A stretch of DNA of 64,000 nucleotides from Amoebidium appalachense (GCA_963693365.1 CAVNZM010000008.1:806001-870000); one strand, 5' to 3'. Shown: positions 1-20,786, counted from the stretch's first letter. Numbers and translations: made by a program. Notes: a model not told the origin generated them from the sequence alone.

Positions 1-159
1 CCCGCTCCCCTCTCTCTCAAACACTCCCTTTCAGTAGGAGGGGAGGGGCGGGGAGGGGGACCACTCAGTGACCTTCGGAAGGAGGGGTTGAGGGGGGGAT
101 AGTTTTGCCAAACTCGGTGACCGTGTGGTGGAGTGTGCGGTGTGTGTACAGTCTGTGTG

Positions 160-530
<371 letters not shown>

Positions 531-901
531 TTGTGTGTGTGCGTGTGCACGAACCCCCAGTGTATCTGTGCACGTTTTTCAAGGCTTTGATGAAGGTCTT
601 ATTCAGTACCGATGGCAGTTGGGCGGGAGGGGAGGGGGGGGGGGGAGGGGGGGGGGGGGGGGGGTATGGGGAGGGGAATTCGGAGGCTGCCAGTGACTCA
701 GAGGGGGCAGGGGTGGGGAACTTCGGGGAAGGGGGGGGGAGGGGGGGGGAGGGGAGAAGGAGGCGGGGGGGGGGGGGGGTCGGGGGACTGGGGCGGGGGG
801 AATGGCCCGGAAGAGGGGGAGCAGGGGGGAGGGGGGGACTCCGAGGGATGGGTTAAGGGGGAGGGGCCGCGGCAGGGGGGCGGAAGAAGGGGGGCCCGCG
901 G

Positions 902-904
<3 letters not shown>

Positions 905-935
<31 letters not shown>
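905..935 (+). repeat. G homopolymer
   Basis: An uninterrupted run of about 31 G at the end of a G-rich block that begins near 606. Runs of this size are the commonest repeat class in the window after (CA)n. Confidence 0.9.
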
Positions 936-937
<2 letters not shown>

Positions 938-2246
938 CCCTATAATAAGCATATAAGTTGGGCACGGTGACTATGACATATTCTTTCTCAAAAGAACTCG
1001 GCAAAGCAACAAATAGCCGCCGTGGCTGAGCCGCTCCGCGGCCGCCAGAGTCGATTGCTAAGCTACAAAATCAATCCGGCGCCAAATTCAATTAATAATA
1101 AGGGATCATCACGTAAGGGCCACCGTATTGCCCAACCGAAGTTTTCGGGCATGGCATACCATAAGGCATTTGCGTAAATTGTAGCCAATCAACTTACAAA
1201 GCACTTAACATTCTTTAAATTCTTTTATGAACATCAGGGTGTATTATATATAAGATGTAGATGTACGGAATACCAGATAACATTGGGGGGGAGGGGGGGG
1301 GGGGGGGGGGGGGGGGAATGTGCTGTTTATTAACGACATGTAGGTGAGCTGTGATGAGATGTCGGCACCAAGGCCAACAGTACTTCCACCCAACAAGATA
1401 TACATGTAAAAATCGATGTTACACTTACATCATACAGATTCTTATGTGGAGATATAACGTATCAGATAGACATCGTATGTGGAGATATAACGTTTTTTTT
1501 TGTGTTTTTTTTTACCGCACAAAATTCTGGGGATGGACATCACAGCAGCATATATGCGCAGACTCTTGTTTGTTTTCTGAGTGGGTCCAGCCGCTTAAGG
1601 TTAATTTAATACTTTACACCTTTATTAATATTTATTATGCTTCTTAGCTTCTACTACATCCTCGTACATAACCGAGAAGCCTCTTAGGAAGGGACCCAAA
1701 ACGGGAAACACAAATCCGGAAGGTGAAGTGCTGATTCCTACCCTGATCAGCTTGATGTTTATTGGCTCAGTTACTCTTCCCGAATCCCGTTGGAATGTGA
1801 TAGCCTGGCAGGCTCTTGGGCTGCCAGGCCGCTGCCTGGCAAGCTGACTCTGACGGTGACTTGAGTCTTTTTTGTTCAGCTTACGAGGTCTGTGTGGCAG
1901 TCTGGGTGCTACAGTAGTCACTTGTGAGTTCAGCAAATTATCATAGTGCCAGTTTATTTACATCTTTTTTTCCGGATTAGCGTTTTACTCTCAATACTAC
2001 TTTCTGTGTTTACTGTCCAGATCTCTGGCGGGGTGAGTGGGTGCCGATCAATGCTTGTTGCTGACTGCATTTTATGAGCCAACACACGACCCACCCCACC
2101 ATCTTCGGAGGAAAATAGTTATAGACCTGACATTTACACACTTTCTATTATATAGCATTAATATATCGTTGAACGGTTTCTTTGGGGTTTCTTTGTGAAC
2201 CAGAGGGCAGTTGTAGGTGTAGGGCAGGCCAGCACCTAACAGCAAC

Positions 2247-9350
<7,104 letters not shown>

Positions 9351-9410
9351 GGGGCCACATGCACACACATACCCACACACACACATACATACACACACAC
9401 ACACACATAC

Positions 9411-9464
<54 letters not shown>

Positions 9465-9768
9465 TGGATAGGCATGCGCGGTTGCGCATGCTCATGATCA
9501 CAAACATGCACACGGGCGGCCCGGGGCGCATATGGATGAGACGGGCGAGACATAAACAGTACACAAAGTTGGGTAGCAATGTATGGCGTAATATGAGCCT
9601 AGAGCCTAGCTAAACAGTAGTACCTCAGTGCTTAGAGGGTGATTCACATTTTCTGAGGTAGCAATGTAGCCATTTCCGAATGTCGTTGATGCATTGGTGA
9701 CTGAATGTCATTAACAACCAACTAATATAAGATGTGTACATATGCTGTCTCCGTATAGTTGTGTCTAG

Positions 9769-9774
9769 AATAAA
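9769..9774 (+). terminator. Candidate polyadenylation signal of ERGIC2-like gene
   Basis: AATAAA lies about 420 bases after the stop codon and is the first such hexamer I noticed on this strand. Its use as a poly(A) signal is inferred. Confidence 0.4.
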
Positions 9775-10112
9775 CACCTTCCAGTCAATGTGTTCAGTGA
9801 ATGGGTCATTATCCCCCAGACTGCATGCCAGATTGCCCACACCAACCCTTTAACGACCACTTCGGCCATGCCCGGGGGCCCCCATTCATCCCTGTCCATG
9901 GCCATGCAGTGTACAATGTGACAAACACCGTGGATGCTAGGCTATATCACTTGTGCCAAATGTTTCTGTACGTAACCGTGTGCACACATGCGACTGTTAT
10001 TGTGGGGATGCACAACTATTGGACCACCGATTCAAAAAATCACCGTGATTTCTTAATCATGCATCCCCCCCCCCCCCCTCTCCCCTCCCTCGCCATCGCT
10101 CTCTTCTAACCC

Positions 10113-10149
<37 letters not shown>

Positions 10150-10432
10150 ATGCACCCACCCGTGCACCCAACAGCGCCGAGAAACACCGACACATCATAT
10201 ACGTGTGTCTCTCTCAGTGCAGGCACACAAATGCTCGATTGCACCACAACTTGAGCACTCACTTTAATTTCAAGTTCACCTTTTAACCTATGAAAGGCTG
10301 AGTCGATCGGAGGCTAGTGCCGTAGTGATTTATGTTCCATCGATGGATGAAATAGGCCTAGGACAAGGGAAGTGTCCACGGTGCACCAGGGCATGCCCAA
10401 AATAGAAGCACACATGGTGTGCCGTGTGTGTG

Positions 10433-10436
<4 letters not shown>

Positions 10437-10486
<50 letters not shown>

Positions 10487-10502
10487 CGCGCGCGCGCGCG
10501 TG
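10437..10502. repeat. (GT)n-(CG)n compound repeat
   Basis: About 20 GT units pass directly into about 12 CG/CGTG units. A GT-to-CG transition is strongly Z-DNA-prone. Confidence 0.9.
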
Positions 10503-10955
10503 CGCGTGTGTATGCATGTGTGCTAACCAAATACCTACGTGCCGAGGTGTGAGTGCTATCGAAGTACGATTACATGTGGGCATTCAGTCCCGTTCAAAAT
10601 CCTAGTTCGTTTCTCTAATACATTTGCATAAACCCTCCTACATGCATAAAGCTATGTGTTGGGAACGTCTGCAACCTCCACATGCTTACAGATTAGGGGT
10701 CAGTCAGAAATACACACGGGGATATGCATATGGTACATACAGGCACATACAAAACGCCATGAATTTAAATTATTATCATTGGGCTTGAGCCACTCTTACG
10801 ATTCATCATGATAGAGCCGCGTGATTTAAAGACGAACAAACCAACGCGACTATTACCTCAAGAACTACTTTTGAGGATAAAACAAAAACATACGTCTGGT
10901 GCAAGCTCATACTTCAGTCCCCAAAAACCATACATGCAATCCAAAAAAAGCACAT

Positions 10956-13910
10956 TCAGTTATATATAGACAGCACCTGCGTGCCATCCGACAGCCCATT
11001 AGCCAGAATGCACCTGGGCAGCTTCTCCGTTAGGGAGTTGATCAACCCCATATACTGCAGGGGGTTCTTGTGTGCATCTGCCCCCGGCACAGGCAAATTC
11101 ATAATCACGAGGGTGGACCCCACAGACTCCTTCTCCATGGCCGCCTTCAACCGTGGCCCCAGCCACTGCTTGTTGACCATTTCGGGCAGGGGGGGTCTTT
11201 GGGTCGTGGCAACACCCAGCCAGTCAGACCCCACCCCGAGGTGCGAATTTGACCCGTCGCTGGCATGGCTGGCGCCTGCACCCAGCCCAGAAGAGCACGT
11301 GACCAGAATACGAACAGGTGTCTCATCCTCCGAAGTTGATGATGCGGCCTGTGATTGGCTGGCGGTTGCCGCGGTGGCCGGGTTGGCCTGTGGCTCAGAC
11401 TGAGTGGGGTCTGTGACGGTGAAGCGGGGGTGCTTGTGGGCCACCCCTGCAAGCTGGTCCACACACGACGGGAACGCAGATGCCGCCCGGCGCTGTTTGG
11501 CTGCCGCCATGGCCTGGTTGCGCGAAATGGTCCACTCGTTTGTGAATGGCTGGAAATCACGTGCGTCTAGTTCCACCACGTGCACCTCTGCAGGAATGCG
11601 CAGTGCGGTGAGTAGTTCTCGCAGCTGGCGCTCAATGTGCACCGAGTTGGTCTCGACCTCAGCAACAGTGAACAGGCGGAGGCGACAGTTGCGCCACGTG
11701 CGGTGGGTCTTCAGCAGATGCCCGACCAATAGCAGCAGGCCACCCTCCTGTACCACCCACCAGATGTCGATGCACCCCCGTAGCTTATCCTTGGTGCTGG
11801 GGAATGACGTCAGACCCTTGATGCACAGCAGAGCCTTGTTCTCGGCACGTGCCTGTGGGGAAGGGTGTTGGTTATGTGTGCAAGTGTGTGGATGTATTAT
11901 GTGATCTTGTTGTTTGTGCAGTCGTGTGTGGCCGGCAGTGTGGAGTAGGGATTATGAGGGCTGCGTTTGATTTGATGAACAATTGACAACGGAGGTTAAA
12001 AGGGCAACAGGCCCTTTCCTATTGGGTGTATGCAAGGGTATGCCTATACACTCGTTTGTGTGTATGTATTGGTGCGCAACTCCTTCCGCATGACGTATAA
12101 TGAACACGGCCATTTGCATGATAATGCGCTTCCGTTCTTTAGCCCTTTCTTGTCTTAACCCCCTCCCCCCTCCCCCCCTCTCCCCGAAGACACACACACA
12201 CACCCTTTCCCCCTTTTCCCCATTCCCCCACTACACACACACACATCTGCACCCACCCATCCCCAATCACATTTACACACACCCGCAATAACACCGCCTA
12301 GCCCCATCCTGCGGCCCTCCCTCCCCCCTCCCCCCGCCCCCCTTCCCTCCCCTCCCCCCATTCCTCCCCCCTCTCCCAACACCGTCCCCCCCCCCCCCCC
12401 CCCCCTCTCCCTCTCCCTCTCCCCCTCCACCCCCCCACCCACCCACACATACACGCACATACCTGCGTGATGAGGTTGAAGATCAGCGATGCCGTCCTCT
12501 CTGTGTCCTCACTGGGCCAGCCAACCACCACCGTGTTAGGCCGCAGGGACCCTAGCCCCGCCGTCTGCAGCATAATATTTGTGCCCAGCTCTACTGAGGG
12601 TGCCGATGTGACCTCGGTGAACCCCTGCAGCTTATGGGCCTTCATGTGCACTTTCAGCGCCGCCCGCCTCTCCCTGACCTGTGTGGCCATCTCTGCTGTG
12701 GACTGGCCCTCCCTCACCACCACACTGCCCACCATGATCAGGGCCCCTCTCCTCGTCTCCTTGGTCAACATGCGCACAAAGTGCAGTAGGTGGCTATGTT
12801 CGGCCACAATCCCCCCGTCCGTCTCCATGCGCACCAGCGCGAGAATCTGCGGCCGCCACTGCCGCCCACTGGCACCGCCGCCTGATTGTTGTGCCGGTGG
12901 ATTCACCAGTGGTTTTGCTGCGCCCGACGCATCCCCCTTAACACCATCCTCCTTAACGCCCTCGGCAGCACACGTGGCCATGGTAGCCACTGCAGCTAGT
13001 TCGTCCTGCTGGCTGCTATCCGGCAGCATGGGGGCAGTGTCTACGTCCCCGTCCTCCTCAGCCAATAGGGACTCTAGCGCCAGGTGAAGTTTAAGGCCAC
13101 GCACACCCTGGCCCCAGATGGAGGATGAGCCCTTCACCTCGATGTAGAGTGCTACAAGAATAAACACAACCGTGGCTACGATCGTGAAGATCCACTGGAT
13201 CGTAAACATGGTCGAGATCGCAACGAAAAACCCTAAAAGCGCCGTGAAAAATCGGTGGTAGAAGCGGAATTTGGGGCGCCATGAGGGTGCTTGGAGCACA
13301 GACATAAGGAAACAACTGAAATTCACGAGTGCGTAGGCGAGAAGAAACAACAGGGCCACCACGGTTGCTATGAAGTCCAGGTTGGGGGCAAAGAGGAAGG
13401 GGAAGGCAATAACGAGGGCCACGCCCAGAGACCGTCCAGCCACGCCATTTGACAGCTCCTGCATGTGGGGAACACGTTTCAATGCCACACACCACCGTGC
13501 ACAGACATCACCTGTGATATACCCCCCCCCCCCCCTCCCCCCCCCCTCCCCACCCCCCCCCCCCCCCCAAAAAAAAAACAAAAAAAACAAAAAAAAAACC
13601 CCCTAGCATTCTTGGAGGAGGAGGCTTTTAGTTTCGTACTTCTGCCAATATACATCCAGCCTCTTACCCGTGAAAACATTGGCACGCTCATAACCACATA
13701 CAACCCAGCTCACAACAACATGCTGCACACACGGAGACCATGCACACACACAAGCATGCCGGCGGGTGATGCACATGTACACAACCGGGGTGCAAGCATG
13801 TACAAATACGCACACGCACGCAGCACCCACAAAGACGTGCACACAACAAGAGCACAGGCGCATGCAGGCATGCATACACGCACGTGAGCACATGTGTGGC
13901 AGCCCGAAAC

Positions 13911-13989
<79 letters not shown>

Positions 13990-14287
13990 GAAACACGCCC
14001 GCACACGAACGCCTAGAGACCGACACGCACGCAGGGAGACATGACAAAAAATCCAACGTCAAACACAACGATAGGGGAACAGCCGTTGTATGGCCCACGA
14101 ACTAAGGCACCCCTAATCCACACCTCTGCCTCACGCACACCACTTTCATTATATTATGAAGCAGCTGGTGCACACAACCATCCCTTCCCCCCCCCCCCCC
14201 CCCCCCCCCCCTTCTTCCCCCCCCCCCCCCCCCCCCTTCTTCCCCCATCACCACACCGACCCCTTCCTCCCTCCCCCCCCCCCCTCC

Positions 14288-14318
<31 letters not shown>

Positions 14319-16311
14319 ACCCTCCCGGTCACTCCCTTCTTACCCAATCCTCTGTCCCCCCCAATCCCCAACACCCCCCACCCCCACCCCACCCCACTTT
14401 CCCCCTAAAACCTTACCTCCCCATCTCTCTCCCCAAAGCCAGGGCATCTCCACCTCCCTTCTCAGCTTCACACATGCACTCTTTCCCTGCCCCCCTCCGC
14501 TCCCTCCCCCCTCCGCACACTCCTTCCGTCCTCCTTTCACCTTCAAAGCACTCCTTTTATCTCCCCCAACCAATTTGTTACACCACTCTCATGCAGCGCC
14601 CAAGTGTGCCCCTGTGCCTTCTACCTCACACAACCAGCCACCAACACTGGCACGTACTCGTTGTTCTGTCCCACCAATCTTTTGTCCAAACACGGTGGAC
14701 CAACAATCCCCAGTACCCCCAGCAGCCCCCCCCCCCCCCCCCCCCCCCCCCCACACACACACCCACCAAAACAACCCCTCCCTCGCCTCCCCCCCCCCCC
14801 CTTCCTCCCCCCCCCCCCTCCCCCTCATGTCCAAGCCCTGCGCTCTCTTATCAGTAGAGACAAGCAGCCACACACCAATATGTCCGACCACCACTCTCTT
14901 TCTAACCAACCTCCGCCTCCAACAGTCCCCCTTCCCCCCAAACACACACACACACACACATCACTCCCAAGACGAAGACACACCCACGCACCTTGTCAAA
15001 ACCCAAGGTCAGCAGCACGGGTATGATGTTGTCTGCCGCTATGCTCTTGAGCACGTGCTGGGATATGGCCAGCAGCTCCATGGCCGCACCAACCCCCACC
15101 ACCAACATGCCAGTCATCGTTATCCACTTGGTGGGCCACGCTACCAGCTCAAACAGGAGGAACGTCTCCTTGAGGGTCTCGCGTGGAGCCACGGCACCCA
15201 ACAGACAGAAGATGATGATGTAAAACGTGAGCGAGGTTAGAATTGCGCTAAACCCACCCAAGGGGATAGATCGATGCGGGGTGAGTAGGCGGTGAGCCTG
15301 GTTTGCACCTGTGAAGATACCGATGAAGCAAGGGAACACGTAGGAGAGCACCCAGTTGAAGTTTTTGCCGTCTGTGTAGCCAGGACCCATGTTCTCTTGG
15401 AAGGTAGACCAGGATATGCCCGTGATAACATATGTCGCATTATTGGCCATGGTGTGCTCACCAACCTGCCAGCCGAAACCCGACCCGATCAAACCGGCAA
15501 TGGCGGCAGCATACGCAGCCATAAGTATGACCATAAACACCATTCCGATGCCGTCCACCACCTTATGGCCCATGTAGCTGCACAGCGCCACCACCGCAAA
15601 CACCATCACGCCGAATATTATCTGATCGAGATAGCTGCTGCTGGTCATCACGTGCCCCGCCTCCTCCAACAAAACGTTCGCCACCGCTTCCGTAAAACCG
15701 ACCATTTCCACCGTAGACATCACCGTAAGCCCGAGAAAATATAGCAGACTGACAGACCCTCCCAAAGACGGGCCCAGCGACCTTGTAAGAAGGTGATAAA
15801 CCCCCCCTTCTGACGACTGTACGCCGTTTGTAGCAAGTGCCGATACCGACGAGGCCGTCAAAGCCACCACCACAGCACTCAGAACAGCACTCAATATGGC
15901 CTGTCCCACCCCTGCCTGGCCAACCACCTCGCCATAGCGGATGAAGATAATCACCCCCCACATAGTCAAGCACGTAGGCATGTACACGCCCTTGAAGGTG
16001 CCCAACTTATGGTCTCCGTGACCTCCTTTCTCGCCATCCTCCCCTGCCTCCTCCCCCGGGAATATATTCATCACATAGTCGCCCGGGTTGTTGTTCATGT
16101 GAATGTTAGAAACTAGAGACTCCCGCCCCACACCAGACCCCCGTGCTACAGAGCTACGTCTAGGTGAGCCATCCTGCCCAGTTCTCGAGTGAAGACTTTG
16201 GCGGGCGCTTCCATTCTGTTTGGCTTGAGGTGGGGTGGGTGCGAGCGTTTGTGTGGTGGGTGCAGTGAAACCCTCCTCAATGGTGAGAAGTTGGGAGGGT
16301 CGGGAGGCCAT
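10956..16311 (-). CDS. KCC: K-Cl cotransporter (SLC12 family, KCC type), 3 exons
   Basis: Coding exons in transcript order: 16311-14992, 13458-12463, 11852-10956, all joined in phase 0, giving 1070 aa (KCCs are about 1080). ATG at 16311 is the first Met; the frame extends upstream only to a TTG at 16335. Residues 1-105 are a cytosolic Ser/Arg-rich tail. The first helix begins near KGVYMPTCLTMWGVIIFIRY (about 108). Exon 1 carries roughly ten helices and ends just after AADNIIPVLLTLGFDK; exon 2 holds the last two helices and PSWRPKFRFYHRF. The cytosolic C-terminal domain has VVGWPSED, DIWWVVQEGGLLLLVGHLL and RLFTVAEVETNS, and the protein ends VLSIYN (animal KCCs end ITIYS). These C-terminal blocks match KCC better than NKCC. 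The predicted role is electroneutral K+/Cl- transport for volume or ion control. Oddities: very few introns for this locus and a short extracellular loop after helix 5. Confidence 0.93.
12385..12404 (-). repeat. C run (G on transcript strand), KCC intron 2
   Basis: A C homopolymer within a CT-rich block (about 12160-12450) of the KCC intron. Similar runs at 13521-13533 and 13555-13568 lie in intron 1. Confidence 0.85.
13917..13986. repeat. (CA)n microsatellite
   Basis: About 34 CA units inside KCC intron 1 (13459-14991). The same intron holds C runs at about 14190-14237, 14277-14304, 14727-14751 and 14791-14818. Confidence 0.95.
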
Positions 16312-17133
16312 GTCGTTGCATGTAGCCCCCAGCAATGAAAACTACAATGTGACTTCAATGAATAGAGAAAACTCGCACACCAGCATTCATGGCATGATTC
16401 TTCTAAACGTGAAAGGTGCGGAGTTTGGAAACCTGATAAATGGACATGGCACGTCACACAAGAGTTTTCATCTGAGCACTGTGGTATCGTCTCTGCATAC
16501 TCCTACCGCTTCCTTTTATCGGTTACGGTCACCCTTTTTCATTAGATTTTCAATGAGAAAAATAAACTATGAATCAGTAAAAAGGTAGAAAATTCAATTT
16601 GAATCAACATTTAGGGTTTTAAGAGACCTTCACGGCCACCTTTGATTGGGTACCGTTTGTAGTTGGCATGCGCTGAAGAACAAAGTAAATGATTTTACAC
16701 CAATAGATGGTAGAAATATGTTTTTGTATTTCATACATTCAATGCACGTGTGGGATATAGCACGTTTGCTAAACATGTTGAGCTATTGACTCATTTATAT
16801 TAAGGACCAGGTTACAGCCTCTATATAATATCAGAAACTTTTGAGCATTCAGCTCTCTAATATTATTATCATTAGTTACAATGTGGCATACCCGGCTGCA
16901 TCAACATTGATGATCACGGGGCTGACTCATTGAGCATCTACAAGCCAATAGCTGCTCAGTGCCCTTCCTTATCAATTGCCTAACGCTCAAGTTCCAGTCT
17001 GGTGACACCCCAGTGACACCCGTGCTGAGGCAACTGCGGGCGGCGCCTGTTGCCTGCATCAGTCAACTGCAGCACCGTGCCAACTGCAACAGGAGTGGCA
17101 AGTACAGGGCCGGCAGTGACCGCCTATGTACAC

Positions 17134-17182
17134 CCGGCGCACTGTCAACTGTACTGAGTGGCAGTACAGTTGACGGTGCCGG
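17134..17182. repeat. Long perfect-stem hairpin
   Basis: Arms 17140-17156 and 17162-17178 (CACTGTCAACTGTACTG and CAGTACAGTTGACGGTG) pair over 17 positions with a single G-T, around a 5-base loop AGTGG. After a two-base bulge the stem continues with CCGGC (17134-17138) pairing GCCGG (17178-17182), sharing or abutting the base at 17178. Confidence 0.85.
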
Positions 17183-17319
17183 CTGTAGTAGCCGAGTGAC
17201 AAAAGGGCCCCGAGGCTCTATATATCTTCCAGGCCCCGGCCCCGGTCTCACTAAGGCGCGCTCTCAGTACTCTCTCGTTCTCTTTCCCCCCCACCTTCCC
17301 GGGCCCCTTCTCCCCCCCC

Positions 17320-17373
17320 CCCCCCCCCCCCTCTCTCGCGTTCTCCCTCTCTCCCTCTCTCTCTCTCTCCCCG

Positions 17374-17414
<41 letters not shown>

Positions 17415-17439
17415 CTCTATCTCTCGCTATCTCTCTCTC

Positions 17440-17479
<40 letters not shown>

Positions 17480-17830
17480 GAGAGCCTCTTCTATTTCTTT
17501 CTCTCTCTCTCTCTCTCCCTCTCCTCTCCCCACACACGCCATACACACAGTTCAAAGTTCTCTCTTTCTCTCTCCGAGGCTCTCTCTCTCGCTCTCTCTC
17601 TCTGTCCCTCTCTCACTCACACACTCTCTCCCTTCGCCCCCCCCCCCCCCACACAAAGCACACACGTACACACGCACACACACAGACTCTCTCTCTCTCC
17701 TCTCTCTCTCTCTTCTTCTCCCTCTTCCTTGCCCCCCTTCTCTCTCAGGCTAACTCTTCCATCCCCCCTTCCCCCCTCTCTCTCCCTCTTTCCCTCCCCC
17801 CTCACCCCATCACACACACAACACACACAC
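17320..17830. repeat. CT-rich polypyrimidine tract with (CA)n
   Basis: Half a kilobase of CT/CTCTCC repeats on the + strand, interrupted by (CA)n at 17441-17477 and a C run at 17638-17650. Mirror-symmetric polypyrimidine DNA of this kind can form triplex structures. Confidence 0.85.
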
Positions 17831-20786
17831 ACTCACGCAAACACACACACACTGCCCAGTACTGGCAGTGACAACACAAACACGTAAAAAGGGTCACATG
17901 CCAGTGTTTAGTGACTTGGCACAAGTGCGCACACGCACACGTGCACACACACACTATGGCACTCACCCGCATTCTCAAACACTCTATGTACAAGTGTAGG
18001 TATGCATCCGCACATGCCACCACACACGACACACGCACACACACGTACGTACACACAAGCTTGTTCACACGTCGGCGATTACACGGTGGGTGGGTAGCTG
18101 TGGGTCACGGGGCCAAGCTACTTCTGTAGGACTAGAGCCAGGCCCACGAGTCTGAATCAAATAAGGCCAACGACGTCGACAAGCGTCCAGTAGAGTCAAA
18201 CACATACCACGACAGATAAAGGCACATGTAGAAATATAGAGTGCTCAACCGACACTATATAGAACATAGGACACAGTCCAGCAGCGTCTTATCCTGCGGT
18301 CGGGTGCAACTGGCAGCATGTTCCTATAGCTAAACGTGTACAATGATATGCCACCTGCAATGAGCACGACTTGTGTTTTGCGATGTTCCGCAATAACGAC
18401 TATGGGCACCACAAGCACATCCCTTATGATGACCTGATCCAACACTATCAATACATAATATCTCTGGCACTCTCTGGCATCGACATCGATAAAGAAACCT
18501 GGCAAGGTCTAACTTATAGGCCTCAGGACACAGGCAGTAGTCTCGTGGCCCCACAGCTTATTATACCATCTGACCTAGAGCCCAACATACCCCAATTTGC
18601 AAGCAAAACCGTTTATTAATCCTGCAAGTGCTGCGCATACTCCAACAGCAGCAACACCACAAAGCTACAAGCAAACTTCGACGCACACGGCACACCACCT
18701 GGATACTCACACACACACCGACTGCTTCACCGGGACATCACACGATGCGCGCATGCCCTAGGCTCATGCTAGCCAAAACAACTTTTCCTTCAGTTTTTGC
18801 GGATAGAAATATCGTGAAAAGCTTGCTAGCTAATAGGGTGACCGACTTTTCAAGTGGTCAGAGAAAAGCACTTTTTTTCTCGCGAGATAAGTGCCACTTC
18901 ACAACCATATTCCTACTTTTTTATTGTTTTATATATGTTCTCTCTACGGTGCCGTCTTGTTCCATCTTAGTAAAGCCATAGCTGTGGCGCCTGTATAACC
19001 TTAGTTTGAATTCCTCAGGACAACGCCAAGAAATACACCTGTTCGTTGCATCAAAACTGTTCAATATCACTACACTCGGTGGCTGCACACTTCACATTAT
19101 CTTTCCCCTCAATTCCGAAACGTTTCACTATTTCAATTGCTATGCACACTAAGCAGTATAGGTCGGCTCCTCCGGTCAAAATCCTCCACGTACAAGGTTA
19201 AAGTACATACATACACACGTCAGCGCAAGAGCAAAGAGAAAGGGCATCGGCCATGCTAGAGCCAAATTTCCACTACGAGTACACTCACAGACTCAGCAGT
19301 GACTCAGCACAGCTGTCGACCAGCTGCAGATTACACTGGACAGTGGACTGGACTGACTGGTGCGAACTGATTGGATTATGGTCACGCCTTTGTGTCACAT
19401 TGCCGGCCTATTCGTGAGCATTCGGTGGTACCAGTGTTCTTTGCGGGGTTTTATGACCCAATCATGCCGTTGGTAGCGTGCAAATAAGCTGGTTAAACAT
19501 TTAAAGGCTTGTCATCCAATCACATCATGTTGTAGAAAAAGCAAGCGTCTATCCTTGTTGCCGAAAAGCACGAGCCTTCTCGAACGTCCCCACAGCGCCA
19601 TAGATTTTCTGATCTCCAAGCTCATAGTGAATTCTAATCTTCTTCCCTTATTTCGAAGAGAATAATGTTAAAAATATGTGAAGTCGAAAAATAATACATT
19701 GATACATTTTGAATAGCGTTTAAATAAGCTTTATATATACATCTATTGATGGTTTTTATTTGCCCTTTTACCGCGCTCTTCAGATTTGCCGGCAGAGCGC
19801 CACATGGCTCGGGCGTCTTGGCGGCAAAAAACTCTTAAAAGGCACATGGTTGAAAAAAAGTGCCGTGGTTCAAGCGAGAGGGAGTCACAGTGGTGCCATT
19901 TTTTCTTACTCGAAGAGCTCATATAACTTCGCTAGTTCTTTATGCTGGTCTGTACCCTTTGAAAGGATTTGTTTGACACACAAGGTTGCTTATTGAGTTC
20001 ACACCTGTTTACAGTGCTTATAGTTTGGGTTGGTTCAGTGAGTGCGCCGTCCACTAGCAGTTACAAAACGGTATTTTTTTTAAATTGGTGCACCACCTAC
20101 CTCGTTAAGTGACGAACAGGGCCGAAGCAGAGCTTGTAGCGTGCGGGCTTCCGTGCCTTGACACAGTTGTTAGCAGCAGCGTACTGTATTTTGGTGAGTG
20201 CTGAATGTCATACCATGACTGTGCAAAGCTGACTTCTTTGTTCCTTTTTACATGTACGTAGAACTCGCGGAAGTGGCTTGCCAACATATTTTTTGTGCTC
20301 CTTATGGGGACGTCTATTTTTTACAACCATGGCCACAGCATTAGAGTGAACGAGGCTAGTTTGAGACTGCTAGATGTGTGGATCTTTTGGTTTAACTGCC
20401 CGTTTTGGGGGTGTGCTTTAGGACACAGGGGACGAACTGTGGGGTACAGTAGTGTTATGTGCAGGCGGATGACAACCTATCTCTCACGTGTCTACGGGCC
20501 TCTCTCTGATTATTTACCATCTTCGTGTCCGTGTCAGGCACAGCAGACGTGTTGGGTGTGTTATGTGCATACAGCTACAACGTTTTCTTTGTTCGCTGCA
20601 GCACTTCCTGTCCGACTTGTTTGTTGCTGTTCGAGGGGCAAAAGTGGGCGTGTCACGGTAGTTGTCCAGTGGTGGCTCCTGTTGTGCAGTTAGTCGGCTT
20701 GTAAACCGTAAGTGTGATTGTAAAGCCTGTGCAGTGCAGTTGCTTACTGTTCTCTCCCCTCCCCACCATACAGACACACTGCCACG

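Larger units (their letters stand above)
9351..10955. other. Convergent 3' spacer between ERGIC2-like and KCC-like genes
   Basis: No gene seen. Contains (CA)n at 9411-9460, C runs at about 10065-10078 and 10113-10149 separated by a stretch containing CCCTAACCCC, and (GT)n(CG)n at 10437-10502. The rest is ordinary AT-rich sequence. Confidence 0.6.
16312..20786. other. Spacer between divergent KCC-like and PRELI-like genes
   Basis: No gene is supported over about 4.5 kb. It contains the hairpin/CAACTG cluster at 17030-17230, a CT-rich tract with (CA)n at 17320-17830, and otherwise unremarkable AT-rich sequence. Frames such as 18371-18619 and 19760-19996 show no homology I recognise and no supporting exons. 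The KCC promoter should lie at its left end, the PRELI promoter at its right end. Confidence 0.6.

Noticed and set aside
603-1004. Proline- or glycine-rich frames across C/G runs
   Set aside because: Products of homopolymer DNA, open in all frames and on both strands.
10079-10110. Telomere-like CCCTAACCCC near a C run
   Set aside because: Only one partial unit; no array.
16312-16335. Longer N-terminus for the KCC gene from 16335
   Set aside because: The upstream codon is TTG; the first ATG is at 16311.
16959-17753. 264-codon frame over the hairpin and CT tract
   Set aside because: Most of it is Ser/Leu low-complexity from CT repeats; the first third has no recognisable domain and overlaps a strong hairpin.
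18371-18619. Frame starting MCFAMFRNNDYGHHKHIPYD
   Set aside because: Composition is protein-like but there are no supporting exons, no homology I recognise and no promoter; left as spacer.
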